Assembly (NCBI RefSeq): GCF_900148505.1 | Contig: NZ_FRXO01000002.1 | Span: forward strand, 1 to 64,000 | Direction of reading: 5' to 3' | Length of the DNA stretch: 64,000 bases | From: Pseudoxanthobacter soli DSM 19599 | Lineage (GTDB): Bacteria; Pseudomonadota; Alphaproteobacteria; Rhizobiales; Segnochrobactraceae | Shown here: piece after piece, positions 8,789-17,924 of the stretch | Layout of the letters: each line of letters starts with the position of its first letter | Numbering within the stretch: position 1 is the first letter of the stretch | Notes under the pieces: generated by a model | What the model was told of the DNA's origin: nothing | Database searches by the model: none | Seen by the model: only the letters and a program-made list of their open reading frames with translations | Position numbers and translations under genes: made by a program

Positions 8789-9559
8789 TCACCAGACTTT
8801 CCAGGGTGCCTTGCCGGACTGCCACATGTGCTCGAGTTCGCGCTTGTCCCGCAACGTGTCCATGGGATGCCAGAATCCGGTGTGGCGGAACGCGACGAGT
8901 TCGTTCGCAGCCGCCAGACGTTCCAGCGGCTCCCGCTCCCACGTCGTTTCATCGCCGTCAATATAGTCGATGACGGAGGGGTCGAGAACGAAGAACCCGC
9001 CGTTGATCCAGCCCATCTCCTGGCTTGGCTTCTCACGGAAGCGCTGCACCATCTCCGCTTCGCCGAATTCCAGGATGCCGAACCGCCCCGGAGAGGGTAC
9101 GGCGGTGATCGTCGCCTTGCGCCCATGCGCCTTGTGGAAGTCGACCACCGCCCGGATATCGATCTCGGCGACGCCGTCGCCATAGGTCAGGCAGAACGGC
9201 TCACCGTCGAGATAGCGGGCAATGCGCCTGACGCGACCGCCGGTCATGCTGTCGATTCCGGTATCGACCAGCGTGACCTTCCAGCTCTCGCTGGGATTCC
9301 CGTGAAAATCGACCTGATTCGCGCCCAGATCGACAGTTATGTCGTAGTTCTCCATGAAATAGTTCACGAAGTAATTCTTGATCATCTGCCCCTTGTATCC
9401 GCAGCAGATGATGAATTCGCTGAAGCCCGCCGAGGCGTATATCTTCATGATATGCCACAGGATCGGCTTCCCCCCGATTTCCACCAGGGGCTTGGGACGC
9501 AATTCGGTTTCTTCGGAAAGGCGGGTACCGAGACCGCCTGCCAGGATGACGACTTTCAT
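8789..9559 (-). CDS. rfbF: Glucose-1-phosphate cytidylyltransferase
   Basis: Makes CDP-glucose from glucose-1-phosphate and CTP, the entry to CDP-linked deoxyhexoses. The 256-residue protein begins MKVVILAGGLGTRLSEET and continues RPKPLVEIGGKPILWHIMKIY, the sugar-nucleotidyltransferase signature. It also has the family-specific LTYGDGVAEIDI and a terminal LEHMWQSGKAPWKVW. The ATG overlaps the stop of the GT2 gene by four bases, so translation is probably coupled. Partner of rfbG in the same operon. Confidence 0.95.
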   Translation of the reverse strand: MKVVILAGGLGTRLSEETELRPKPLVEIGGKPILWHIMKIYASAGFSEFIICCGYKGQMIKNYFVNYFMENYDITVDLGANQVDFHGNPSESWKVTLVDTGIDSMTGGRVRRIARYLDGEPFCLTYGDGVAEIDIRAVVDFHKAHGRKATITAVPSPGRFGILEFGEAEMVQRFREKPSQEMGWINGGFFVLDPSVIDYIDGDETTWEREPLERLAAANELVAFRHTGFWHPMDTLRDKRELEHMWQSGKAPWKVW

Positions 9560-10581
9560 GACAGGCCTCCCTCGACCAATGTGCCCGACGCGGGCGTCTC
9601 GCGCGGGTCGGCTCCGCCCCCGGTGTGATCGACCGCCGTCTCGATGATCGTCAGCGGCATGGACTTCACGTTCTTGTAGATACGGCCGATATATTCGCCG
9701 ATGATCCCCAGGAAGATCCCGTTCATGCCGATAGAGAACAGCAAAAGAATCGTATTGCTGGCAATGCCGGGTGGCCAATCGGATGGGGCGAGAAGCTTGC
9801 CGAAGATATAGTAGAGCGACGCCACAGCCGCGATGAGGAACATCGCAAGACCGGTGAAGGTCGCGATCCGCAGCGGAATGACGGAGTGATGGAAGATGCC
9901 GTCGAGCGCGAGACTGGCGAGCTTGCGGAGATTGAATTTGCTGCTGCCGCGCTCGCGGGCGGAGCGGTCGTAGACGATACCGATCTGCTTGAAGCCCATG
10001 GCGGCGATCAATCCCCGCAGGTAGGGCTGCTGGTCGGAATAGCGCCTGAGTTCCTCAACGATACAGCGATCGATCAGCCGGAAGTCGCCGGCATCATGCG
10101 GCAACGGATCCTCGCTCAGGAGGTCGATGCCGCGGTAGAACAGCTTGCGGACGCGGTGCAGCAGCCAGTTCTCATTCGGTCGGCTGCGCCTCACGCCGTA
10201 GACGACCTTGTAGCCCTGCTCCCAGAGGGCGAGGAACTCAGGCAGGATCTCCGGCGGATCCTGCAGGTCGACATCGATCTGGATCGCGGCGTCGCCGCGG
10301 CAGTTCACATAGTTGGTGAAGATCGACCGCTGGAAGCCGAAATTCCGGGAGAAACGCAACACCCTGACCCGGCGGTCCCTGGCCGCCAGTTCCGCCAGCC
10401 GCACGAAGGTGTCGTCGCTGCTGTGATTGTCGGTGAACAGGATTTCGAAGGCGTAGCGATCCGCAAGCGAGTCCATCAGCGGCCGCATCCGCTCGTAGAA
10501 CGGCAGAATGTTGTCCTGCTCGTTGAACACGGGCACGCAGATCGAGATCAGCTTGCGGGCGGGATCGGTGCTGTCCGTCAT
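9556..10581 (-). CDS. GT2 glycosyltransferase, GtrB/ArnC-like (polyprenyl-phosphate sugar transferase)
   Basis: 341 residues. The N-terminal GT-A domain has ISICVPVFNEQDNILPF, FTDNHSSDDT, the metal-binding QIDVDLQDPPE and the DAGDFRLIDR segment. Two C-terminal membrane helices (about 237-262 and 275-300) follow, ending in the GEYIGRIYKNVKSMP motif typical of dolichyl/undecaprenyl-phosphate glycosyltransferases such as GtrB, ArnC and DPMS. It should load a sugar, plausibly the CDP-deoxysugar made by the neighbours, onto undecaprenyl phosphate at the inner membrane. Four-base overlaps with genes on both sides put it in the middle of a translationally coupled operon. Confidence 0.92.
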   Translation of the reverse strand: MTDSTDPARKLISICVPVFNEQDNILPFYERMRPLMDSLADRYAFEILFTDNHSSDDTFVRLAELAARDRRVRVLRFSRNFGFQRSIFTNYVNCRGDAAIQIDVDLQDPPEILPEFLALWEQGYKVVYGVRRSRPNENWLLHRVRKLFYRGIDLLSEDPLPHDAGDFRLIDRCIVEELRRYSDQQPYLRGLIAAMGFKQIGIVYDRSARERGSSKFNLRKLASLALDGIFHHSVIPLRIATFTGLAMFLIAAVASLYYIFGKLLAPSDWPPGIASNTILLLFSIGMNGIFLGIIGEYIGRIYKNVKSMPLTIIETAVDHTGGGADPRETPASGTLVEGGLS

Positions 10582-11513
10582 GTCCGCTCTCCGGCCTGCG
10601 GGGATTCGTATTGGCGGACGAAGTGCCGTGCCGCCTGCGCGATGTCGAAACGCGGCCGGAAGCCGGTCGCCTCGCGAAAACGCGCGGCGTTGCCCAGGAG
10701 CCAGAGGTTCTCGTCCGGCCGGTAGGATATTGCTCCGAAGCGCAGCAGGTCATGCGGCTTGCCGAGCGCATCAGCCAACGCGAGCGCGACATCCCTGATG
10801 CTCACGGGCAGCCCTGAGCAGAGATTGAAAGGCCCGGCCTTTCCGTCAAGAGCGGCCATTGCCCCGAGCAGCAGCGCCAACACGACATCGTCGACATAAA
10901 GCAGATCGCGGATCTGATCGCCGGGGGAAAGGTCGACCGGCTCGTCCCGCGTGAGCTTCGCAGCGATCGCCGGAAACAGCCGGTGAGGCGCCTCCCCCGG
11001 CCCGAATACGCCGAACACCCGCAGCCACTGGAAGACGAGGCCCTCCTGCGCGGCGACCGCCCTGCCCCAGAGCCCACCAGCAGCCTTGGCGGCGCCGTAG
11101 AGGGCACTGGTCGTGATGGGATAATCTTCCGCGATCGCCGTTCCATGGGGCGCTTCGATATATTCGGCGCTCGATCCGGCATAGACCACGGCCCGGGCGC
11201 CGAGGCGCGCCGCCGTCCGGACGACCGCGGCCGTTCCCGCCACGTTGACGTCAAACATCAGGCCGGGATCGCGGGCGCTGGGCGTGACCCCGTAGGCGGC
11301 GAGGTGAAACACGACGTCACACCGGATGTCCCGCAGGGCCGCGGAGAGCGTCGTGTCATCATAGCGCGCCACGCCGATCGCTTCCGCGCCCCGGGGCAGG
11401 CCCGCAGCCTCGCGCCCCACCGCCACGACGCTCCATCCCTGCCGCAGCAGTTCCGCCGTCAGCGCGCGGCCGATGAAGCCGCTCGCGCCTGTGACGAGGG
11501 CGCGCCCCGCCAT
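10578..11513 (-). CDS. NAD-dependent epimerase/reductase of extended SDR family, CDP-deoxysugar pathway
   Basis: 311 residues with GASGFIG at 9-15, GSSAEY, the catalytic YGAAK, and RVFGVFGPGE, an extended short-chain dehydrogenase similar in layout to CDP-abequose synthase/CDP-4-keto-deoxyglucose reductases. It starts at the ATG sharing one base with the rfbG stop (TGATG). Because it directly follows rfbG it probably reduces or epimerises CDP-4-keto-6-deoxyglucose. No rfbH (3-dehydratase) is present in the window, so the product may keep its 3-hydroxyl, a 6-deoxy rather than a 3,6-dideoxy sugar. The exact stereochemistry cannot be read from sequence. Confidence 0.85.
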   Translation of the reverse strand: MAGRALVTGASGFIGRALTAELLRQGWSVVAVGREAAGLPRGAEAIGVARYDDTTLSAALRDIRCDVVFHLAAYGVTPSARDPGLMFDVNVAGTAAVVRTAARLGARAVVYAGSSAEYIEAPHGTAIAEDYPITTSALYGAAKAAGGLWGRAVAAQEGLVFQWLRVFGVFGPGEAPHRLFPAIAAKLTRDEPVDLSPGDQIRDLLYVDDVVLALLLGAMAALDGKAGPFNLCSGLPVSIRDVALALADALGKPHDLLRFGAISYRPDENLWLLGNAARFREATGFRPRFDIAQAARHFVRQYESPQAGERT

Positions 11514-12574
11514 CAGAGACCCCTTTGGCGGCGATAGGAATCGATCTGCTCCGCGACAAGGGTCGCGACCGGGCTGCCGAGCTCGCGGGCGCGATACCAC
11601 CGGGCCGTCATCGCGATGGTCTCGGAGAAGCCCAGCACCGGCGCCCAACCCAGCTGCTGGCGGGCCTTCGAATTGTCGAGCCGCAGGTAGCCGGTCTCGA
11701 CCAGCGACGACGGCTCGATGGAAACGGGCACCGCGTCGTCCTGCCACGCATCCATAATGGCAGAGACGAGTTCGCCGACGGTCACTTCGTTCTCGTGGCC
11801 GGGCCCGAAATTCCAGTTCCCGGTCGACTGCTTGTCCCCGGCGAGAAGACGCTCTCCGAGATGCAGGTAGGCATGGACGAGTTCGAGGACATGCTGCCAG
11901 GGACGCACGGCACCCGGATTGCGCAGGACGACCGGCTCCCGCACCTGAAGCGCACGCATGATGTCTGGAATCAGGCGGTCTTCCGACCAGTCGCCGCCAC
12001 CGATCACGTTGCCGCCGCGTGCCGTGGCCAGGCAGATTTCGCCGGCCATCGGCAGCATCGTCTGCCGGTAGCACGCGGCCACGAGTTCGGCGCAGGCCTT
12101 GCTGGCGCTGTAGGGATCCTTGCCGCCGAGCACGTCGGTCTCGCGATAGCCCCAGGGCCATTCGCGACTCTCGTAGACCTTGTCCGTGGTGACGCAGACG
12201 ATCGCCTTGACCGATGCGCAGCTGCGTGCCGCCTCCAGCACATGCAGCGTGCCCATGACGTTTGAGCCGAAGGTTTCGATCGGCGCACGGTAGGAATGAC
12301 GGACGAGAGGCTGGGCGGCCAGATGGAAGATGATCTGCGGCGAGAACGCTTCGACGACGCCGCTCACAAGGGCGAAATCGCGGATGTCGCCGATGTGGGA
12401 TTCCATCCCCTCGGCAACGTTCGCCTCATCGAACAGGCTCGGCGAGCCGTCAGGTGGCGCGAGCGCAAGCCCCGCGACAACCGCCCCCTCGCGCTTCAGC
12501 CACGAGCACAGCCAGCTTCCCTTGAAGCCGGTGTGACCCGTCACGAGCGCACGGATGCCGTTATAGGTTCTCAT
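11513..12574 (-). CDS. rfbG: CDP-glucose 4,6-dehydratase
   Basis: Forms CDP-4-keto-6-deoxyglucose. The 353-residue protein has RALVTGHTGFKGSWLC at the N terminus, FHLAAQPLVRHSY, the catalytic-type segment CVTTDKVYE and YSASKACAELV, and the family-specific ARGGNVIGGGDWSEDRLIPD and RPWQHVLE. ATG 12574 is chosen since the protein then starts at the usual place before the Rossmann motif; an upstream in-frame extension to 12616 is unlikely. First gene of the overlapping CDP-sugar operon. Confidence 0.95.
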   Translation of the reverse strand: MRTYNGIRALVTGHTGFKGSWLCSWLKREGAVVAGLALAPPDGSPSLFDEANVAEGMESHIGDIRDFALVSGVVEAFSPQIIFHLAAQPLVRHSYRAPIETFGSNVMGTLHVLEAARSCASVKAIVCVTTDKVYESREWPWGYRETDVLGGKDPYSASKACAELVAACYRQTMLPMAGEICLATARGGNVIGGGDWSEDRLIPDIMRALQVREPVVLRNPGAVRPWQHVLELVHAYLHLGERLLAGDKQSTGNWNFGPGHENEVTVGELVSAIMDAWQDDAVPVSIEPSSLVETGYLRLDNSKARQQLGWAPVLGFSETIAMTARWYRARELGSPVATLVAEQIDSYRRQRGL

Positions 12575-12866
12575 CTGCAATCGTCTGCACGATCTCACCG
12601 ACCTGTGGTCACACATCCGGCGGATGGAAAAAGGGATACGGCGTCACACTTACAAGCGGGAATCATACCAGTCAACAACGCGGAGTGAGGAAATCCTCCG
12701 TATCTCCATCACAACAATGAAGCATTATTTTCGTTCCTCTGCGCAGGGACCGTATGTTCACGTATCTTTCAACATCCATATCCAAGCGATTGAACCACGC
12801 GTCCAGACCAGCCCTGTCACGGGCATTCAGGCCTCGCTCGCCGGCGAAGATATCGACGCAAGTGAA
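12575..12866 (-). promoter_or_regulatory. Leader of the rfbG operon with a weak sigma70-like promoter
   Basis: 292 comparatively AT-rich bases between the large fusion gene and rfbG. On the minus strand TTGACT (12670-12675) and TAAGTG (12647-12652) are separated by 17 bases. The -35 is good, the -10 poor. A promoter here would let the rfbG operon be transcribed apart from the upstream fusion gene. No terminator with a clear U-tract was seen after the fusion gene. Confidence 0.3.
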
Positions 12867-15800
12867 CTACTCTTCATCGACGAAGACTATATCTTCGATC
12901 ATGAAGGAAAGTTCCCGGCCGGAGGCGTCCGCCGGCCACATCCGCGATGCCTCGATTGCCAACGGGTGATCGCCGATGTCGAACGAAGCCTTGCAGCGAA
13001 GACGGATGAGAGAGCCGATGTCCGTCTCCTGTAGACTGAACGTGCCGAGACGCAGGCCTCCTAGACGGACCTCGACGGTCTGGCCGGGATTATTGTTGCG
13101 CACCTGAAGCTCGATCTCGCGCGAGCCCTGCACTGCGCTGCGAAGCCAGACTTCGCCATGCAGGCCGGCCATCCAGTAGAATGGCTTGGGAAGCCCGAAT
13201 TGCGGGAAGGGTCCCTCGGCCGCTCCGAAGCCGCGCTCGTAGCGGGTCTGGCCGTCGATGAAGTAGCCGGAGAGGTTCTCGCTTGCCCGCCAGGCCCGCA
13301 GCGCGACGAGAGCATACGCCTGCCCGGGATCGGAGAACGGCGCCGCCGCCGAGAACGAGAATTCCATCCGGTTGAAGCCGGCGCGAAGACGTGCCCGCAG
13401 CCGGAACTCCACCAGGCCCTCCGATGCGGGCGTCCGGCGCCCGGCGACCTGCGGCGGACCGCCATTGACGACAATGGAGAGTTGCTCCCCCTGCCCGCCG
13501 GCATATCCGCAGAGCTGGACGAGGTGGTCGCCATCCTCTTCGGCCCGTAGCAGCAGCACGCCGTTGCTTCCAAGCCAGCACAAGCCGCCGGCCGAATCCT
13601 CAGCGACGGCCGTTGACTGGCCGGCGGGAACGACCGAGGCGCAGCGCGCGATACCGGCTACCGGTATCCACGGTTCCGAAGCCGTGAAGATGCCGCTCGC
13701 GAACACCTGCGACGCAATCGAGAGGGATGCAGGCGCGGTCGTCAGGTTCACGATCGGAGGCAAACCCAGCCCCAGTCCTCCCACGCTCTCCAGCAGTGTC
13801 AGCAGGCGCACCGCACCCATCTCCAGACAATGTCCGTTGATGGCATTCAACCTGCCGTGCACGCCGACCTCCCACCGCAAGGCGGCATCCGCCGCGAGGC
13901 GGCCGATGGCCTCGGTCAACGCGCCAGCATCGCAGGTCCGCATGCCCAGCCTCGCTTCGGGGCAGACCTGCACGGTGCCGTCCTCGGCGAACGAGATCAC
14001 CGGCGTTCCACAGGCGGCCGCCTCGATCGCGATCCGGCCAGGGTGACGCGCACTTGGCAGCACGGCGATATCGGCAGCCTGACAATAGAGCGCGACCGTC
14101 TCTTCCCGCGCGTCTGTTGCGACCGACACGACCGGCAAGGCACCATTGTGCTGCCCGAAGCCATCCGGCGGCGGAGAATCGCTGTCCACAACAACGATCG
14201 TCGCTGCCGTCGACCGCAGCGCGGCGGCTGCCGCGGACAGGACGGGCAGGAGCGCCGTCGCGCCCGCGGCATTGCTGCCGTCCATCACCACGATGAGGTG
14301 GTCTTCAGGCAAGGCCAGCAACTGACGCGCCCGCGCGCGGCTGCCCGGCGTGAAGACGCCGGCATCGACCGACGCGGCAAGACTGCGCACCGGCACATCG
14401 AGGGCTTTGCCCAGAACAGCGGCCACCTCCTCCTCGCTCGTGAGCACGAGAGATGATCCGATGGCGGCAAGCCGTCCCGCGCCTTCTTGCGCATCCCGGC
14501 TGCGCCACCAGGGCTCGTCAACACAGGTGATGGTCGGCAGGCCGAACCCACCACCGGGCTTCCCCGATGCCAGAGCCGATGCATCGACGAGCACCGCGTC
14601 GAAGCCGCCGTCCGCGATGGCTCGCGTTGCCGACCGCAGGCCGTCCGCGTCGTCGTCCGCTGTCGTCAGAAAAGACCTGACGGTATGGCCCAACAGGGCA
14701 AGCGCCCGCGCCGTCGTCGTGAAGGCGGCGGCCTCGCGTCCCGGCCCCGAAGCGCTGAGGGCGGCCACCTTGAGATGGCGCGGGGGCCTGACCGGCATGG
14801 AGGGGTGGTCCATGCCGAATTCGGCCCTCAGCCTCCCGCCGTGCTCCACGAGTTCGGCGAGATGGGCCTCGCTGTCGCACACCGAGCGTATGGGTGGGAC
14901 ATGCCGCCGCGCGATCGGATAGCCGATGACCCGAATGCGTGCTCCCGCTTCGGCCATACGGGCCCACAGGTCGAAATCGGACACATGCCGCAGGCCTTCG
15001 TCGAGGCGCCCCTCGACCCGCGCGAAGATCTCCCGTCTGAAGAAAACCGCGGGCCGATCGAAAACACGCCCCTCAAGCCAGCCGCCCTCCACGTCGAGCA
15101 CGTCGCCGGGCGACAGCGTTCCGGCCGGCAGGCAGGGCAGGCGGCGCAGAACGGTATCACCGGCGTCGTCGTGAAGCTCGCACAGCCCGGCGATCAGGTC
15201 GTCACCCAGGGATGCCGCGATCGCGGCAGCGTGTAGGGCGCCGTCGAACAGCACCTCGCCGGCTTCCAGCCAGACCAGAAGGGCGCCGCTCGCCCGGCGC
15301 AGCCCGGCGAGCGCAGGCGTGCCGCTGTCGCCAACCGGCCTCGGCAGATGATGCGTGACCGCCCTTCCATAGCCGTCGAGGACGAAGCGGACCTCGTCGC
15401 CCTCGCCGCCGGCGACGATCAGTTCGAGATCCGGATAGCCCTGTCCGAGGACCGACCGGATGGTGTCGTCCAGCGCCTCGGGGACGCCGGAAGCGGAGAC
15501 GACGACCGAGATGCGCGGATGCTGACGGACGCCTGCGCCGTCCAGCGGCGCTGAAATCGGCAGCGCAACCGGATCGACCGTGTCGTGGCGGCGCACGTTC
15601 TCCGACGTCCGTTCCTCGATCCACCAGCCCGTGAGGAGGAAGAAGGCCTCGCTGACGGCACTGTCCACGGCCTCCATCGAGAACACCCTCCGCCCGGCGG
15701 GAAGGATGCATTCGGCGCGCCATTCGATCTCGCCGTCGAACCCGACGCCCGTCGGCATGAAGCGGGCGATGCGGCGGCCGTCGACACTGAGGGCGAGCCG

Positions 15801-17870
15801 CTGTTCGGGAAGCCCGGACCGTCCGGAGAACGTGACCATGTAGCGGCCGGTTCGCGGGACGATGACCTCGCCGAGGGCCGGGCTGACATTCATCCACCGG
15901 CAGCCGTCGCCGAGATAATAGTGGTCGCGCACCGGCCCCTGCGGCGGCAGAAAGCCCGTCGTCGGCAGGACGGGAAGCCTGGTCACTGTTCCGCTGGCCT
16001 TCATCACCGCCACCGGCCGCGGCGGGGAGGCATAGGCGTCCATGCGGAGCCATGTGCGGCCGCTGGAATCGTAGCGGATGGCGGTGGCGGCGTGGGGGCT
16101 TTCGGGGAAGCTGGCGATGTCCGAGCGCATGCGCTGGAACTCGACCTTGATGCGGTCGTAGTCGTCCCGCCCGCAAGACGGCGGATCATCGGGCTCCGAC
16201 AGCATCTTCGTGCCGGAATAGACCCTGGACGGCTCCGTGTAGGGCTCGTCCAGCACACGATCGACCTCGGCATAGTACCGGTCCATCTGGCTCGACAACT
16301 GCCCCTTGCGGCGGCGGTGAAAGCCGAGAACGCTGTCGACGGACACGTAGTGCGTCAACCGCGCCATCCGACGCCACAAGTCCCAGTCCCCCGCCAGGCG
16401 GAAACTCGTGTCGAGCCCGCCGAGTTCGCGCCACAGGCTGGAGAACCAGAATGTTCCCTCCTGCATGATGAACGGCATGGCGCGGCCGTCGTAGAGACCG
16501 GCGGACATGCAGCGGCGGGAGAAGACGCCAACGGGCTCAAGCGTGGTGATGCTGCCGCCCTCGTCGAGCAGCGCGACACGCCCCCCGATCAGTCTGACAT
16601 CGGGATAAAGACGGCAGATCGCGAAGATCGTGGCGAAGGCACCGGGGGCGACGAGGTCGTCGGATCCGATCCAGCCCATCAGTACATCGGGACCTGGCGG
16701 CAATGCGCGCGCGACGCCCTTGTTGATCGCATCGTACATGCCCTTGTCGGGCTCCGATGCGAAGGTGATGTGCACCTCCCGACAGAATTTCGGCAACAGG
16801 CCGGACTTGTTGAGGCGGATCCATCTGTCGACGATCGCGGCCGTCTCGTCCGTCGAGCCTCCGTCCTGGATGTGGTAGTGCAGCACAAAGTCGCCGACCT
16901 GATTCACGACGGAGGCAATCGTGGCGTCGATGAACTTTGCCCCGTTGAAGACCGGGGTGACGATGCAGACCGTCGGGGCGGCAGGCGACACCGGCGTCGG
17001 CGCGGCGGCCGGCTTGCCGAAGAACCTCGCCACACGGCGAGACAGACGCTGGACGGGTGTCAGCGTCGCGGCTTCGAAGGAGAGCGCAAGGGCCCTGTCG
17101 CGCTTCGCGACGAGTTCGGCATAGGGCCCCGAAAACCCTTCCCTCGCGGCAAAGGTGAGAGAGGCGTCGTCGACCAGCTTGATCTCGTGGTCGAGAACCT
17201 CGGAGAGATATTTGATGTCGCGCGGTTCAAGCTCGTCCAGAAACCGATCGTAGACGCCCTTGTTGAACTCGACGATCCGATCGGTGTTGCTCTCCGGCTT
17301 GTATTTCTCCACCAGCGTGGCCGCGGCCGGCTTCATGCCGAGAAGATCCGAGACGTGCTCGATGACCCACGTCTGATTGTTGGCGATGGCGAAGTAGGGA
17401 ATATCGTGCAGCCGCGGCGCGTTCATCAGCGGCTCGACGCAGGTGAACGCGAGCTTGATCGAATCGCAGACGTCCTTGGCCTCGCGGAACTGATGAAAGA
17501 ACCGGTCGAGATTCTGCGCGCGCTCGGCGCGGCCGGCGTCGAGCATGGAGAGTGCGACATCGCGCGGATCGCGATAGCTGTAGAAGATCTTGATGTTGCC
17601 GCGCGCCGCCTGCTCCTTGGCGTAATCCGAGATCATTCCGTGGGTCTTGATGACGTAGAATACGTCCGCCGGAATCCGCTCGACGACCTCCTTCAGGACC
17701 TCGTCGTCGATCGTCAGGTAGAAGTCCTGATAGTGATCGGCGGGTTTCGAGAGATATTTCTCCCGGATCTCTCGAGCATCGGCATTGTTGTGGATATAGG
17801 ATAGATCGCCAAGAACCTGGTAGAGGAATGTGGAGCCCGACTTCGGCATTCCATGAGCAATGATGATCAT
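12867..17870 (-). CDS. 1667-residue sulfotransferase / multi-glycosyltransferase fusion protein
   Basis: Domains in order: residues 1-290 resemble a PAPS-dependent sulfotransferase, with GMPKSGSTFLYQ (7-18; 5'-phosphosulfate loop) and YSYRDPRDVALSM (97-109; 3'-phosphate motif). Residues 299-560 are a GT2 domain (TPVFNG, QDGGSTDE, GWIGSDDL, AGDWDLWRRM). Residues 590-755 look beta-rich. Residues 785-1030 are a second, weaker GT2 domain (ISVVVSASG, SDFDLWARM) without an obvious DxD. Residues 1033-1365 resemble a GT4/GT-B transferase with IAIEAAACGTPVISFAEDG. Residues 1380-1667 are a beta-rich tail with NPGQTVEVRLGGLRLG. It should polymerise and sulfate or modify a surface glycan. No frameshift or internal stop is visible. 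The 54-base gap to the upstream FkbM gene suggests co-transcription. Confidence 0.85.
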   Translation of the reverse strand: MIIIAHGMPKSGSTFLYQVLGDLSYIHNNADAREIREKYLSKPADHYQDFYLTIDDEVLKEVVERIPADVFYVIKTHGMISDYAKEQAARGNIKIFYSYRDPRDVALSMLDAGRAERAQNLDRFFHQFREAKDVCDSIKLAFTCVEPLMNAPRLHDIPYFAIANNQTWVIEHVSDLLGMKPAAATLVEKYKPESNTDRIVEFNKGVYDRFLDELEPRDIKYLSEVLDHEIKLVDDASLTFAAREGFSGPYAELVAKRDRALALSFEAATLTPVQRLSRRVARFFGKPAAAPTPVSPAAPTVCIVTPVFNGAKFIDATIASVVNQVGDFVLHYHIQDGGSTDETAAIVDRWIRLNKSGLLPKFCREVHITFASEPDKGMYDAINKGVARALPPGPDVLMGWIGSDDLVAPGAFATIFAICRLYPDVRLIGGRVALLDEGGSITTLEPVGVFSRRCMSAGLYDGRAMPFIMQEGTFWFSSLWRELGGLDTSFRLAGDWDLWRRMARLTHYVSVDSVLGFHRRRKGQLSSQMDRYYAEVDRVLDEPYTEPSRVYSGTKMLSEPDDPPSCGRDDYDRIKVEFQRMRSDIASFPESPHAATAIRYDSSGRTWLRMDAYASPPRPVAVMKASGTVTRLPVLPTTGFLPPQGPVRDHYYLGDGCRWMNVSPALGEVIVPRTGRYMVTFSGRSGLPEQRLALSVDGRRIARFMPTGVGFDGEIEWRAECILPAGRRVFSMEAVDSAVSEAFFLLTGWWIEERTSENVRRHDTVDPVALPISAPLDGAGVRQHPRISVVVSASGVPEALDDTIRSVLGQGYPDLELIVAGGEGDEVRFVLDGYGRAVTHHLPRPVGDSGTPALAGLRRASGALLVWLEAGEVLFDGALHAAAIAASLGDDLIAGLCELHDDAGDTVLRRLPCLPAGTLSPGDVLDVEGGWLEGRVFDRPAVFFRREIFARVEGRLDEGLRHVSDFDLWARMAEAGARIRVIGYPIARRHVPPIRSVCDSEAHLAELVEHGGRLRAEFGMDHPSMPVRPPRHLKVAALSASGPGREAAAFTTTARALALLGHTVRSFLTTADDDADGLRSATRAIADGGFDAVLVDASALASGKPGGGFGLPTITCVDEPWWRSRDAQEGAGRLAAIGSSLVLTSEEEVAAVLGKALDVPVRSLAASVDAGVFTPGSRARARQLLALPEDHLIVVMDGSNAAGATALLPVLSAAAAALRSTAATIVVVDSDSPPPDGFGQHNGALPVVSVATDAREETVALYCQAADIAVLPSARHPGRIAIEAAACGTPVISFAEDGTVQVCPEARLGMRTCDAGALTEAIGRLAADAALRWEVGVHGRLNAINGHCLEMGAVRLLTLLESVGGLGLGLPPIVNLTTAPASLSIASQVFASGIFTASEPWIPVAGIARCASVVPAGQSTAVAEDSAGGLCWLGSNGVLLLRAEEDGDHLVQLCGYAGGQGEQLSIVVNGGPPQVAGRRTPASEGLVEFRLRARLRAGFNRMEFSFSAAAPFSDPGQAYALVALRAWRASENLSGYFIDGQTRYERGFGAAEGPFPQFGLPKPFYWMAGLHGEVWLRSAVQGSREIELQVRNNNPGQTVEVRLGGLRLGTFSLQETDIGSLIRLRCKASFDIGDHPLAIEASRMWPADASGRELSFMIEDIVFVDEE

Positions 17871-17924
17871 CTAAAGAACCGGCTCCAAACTTTCATTCCA
17901 GAAGGTCGGCGATATCGACCCACG

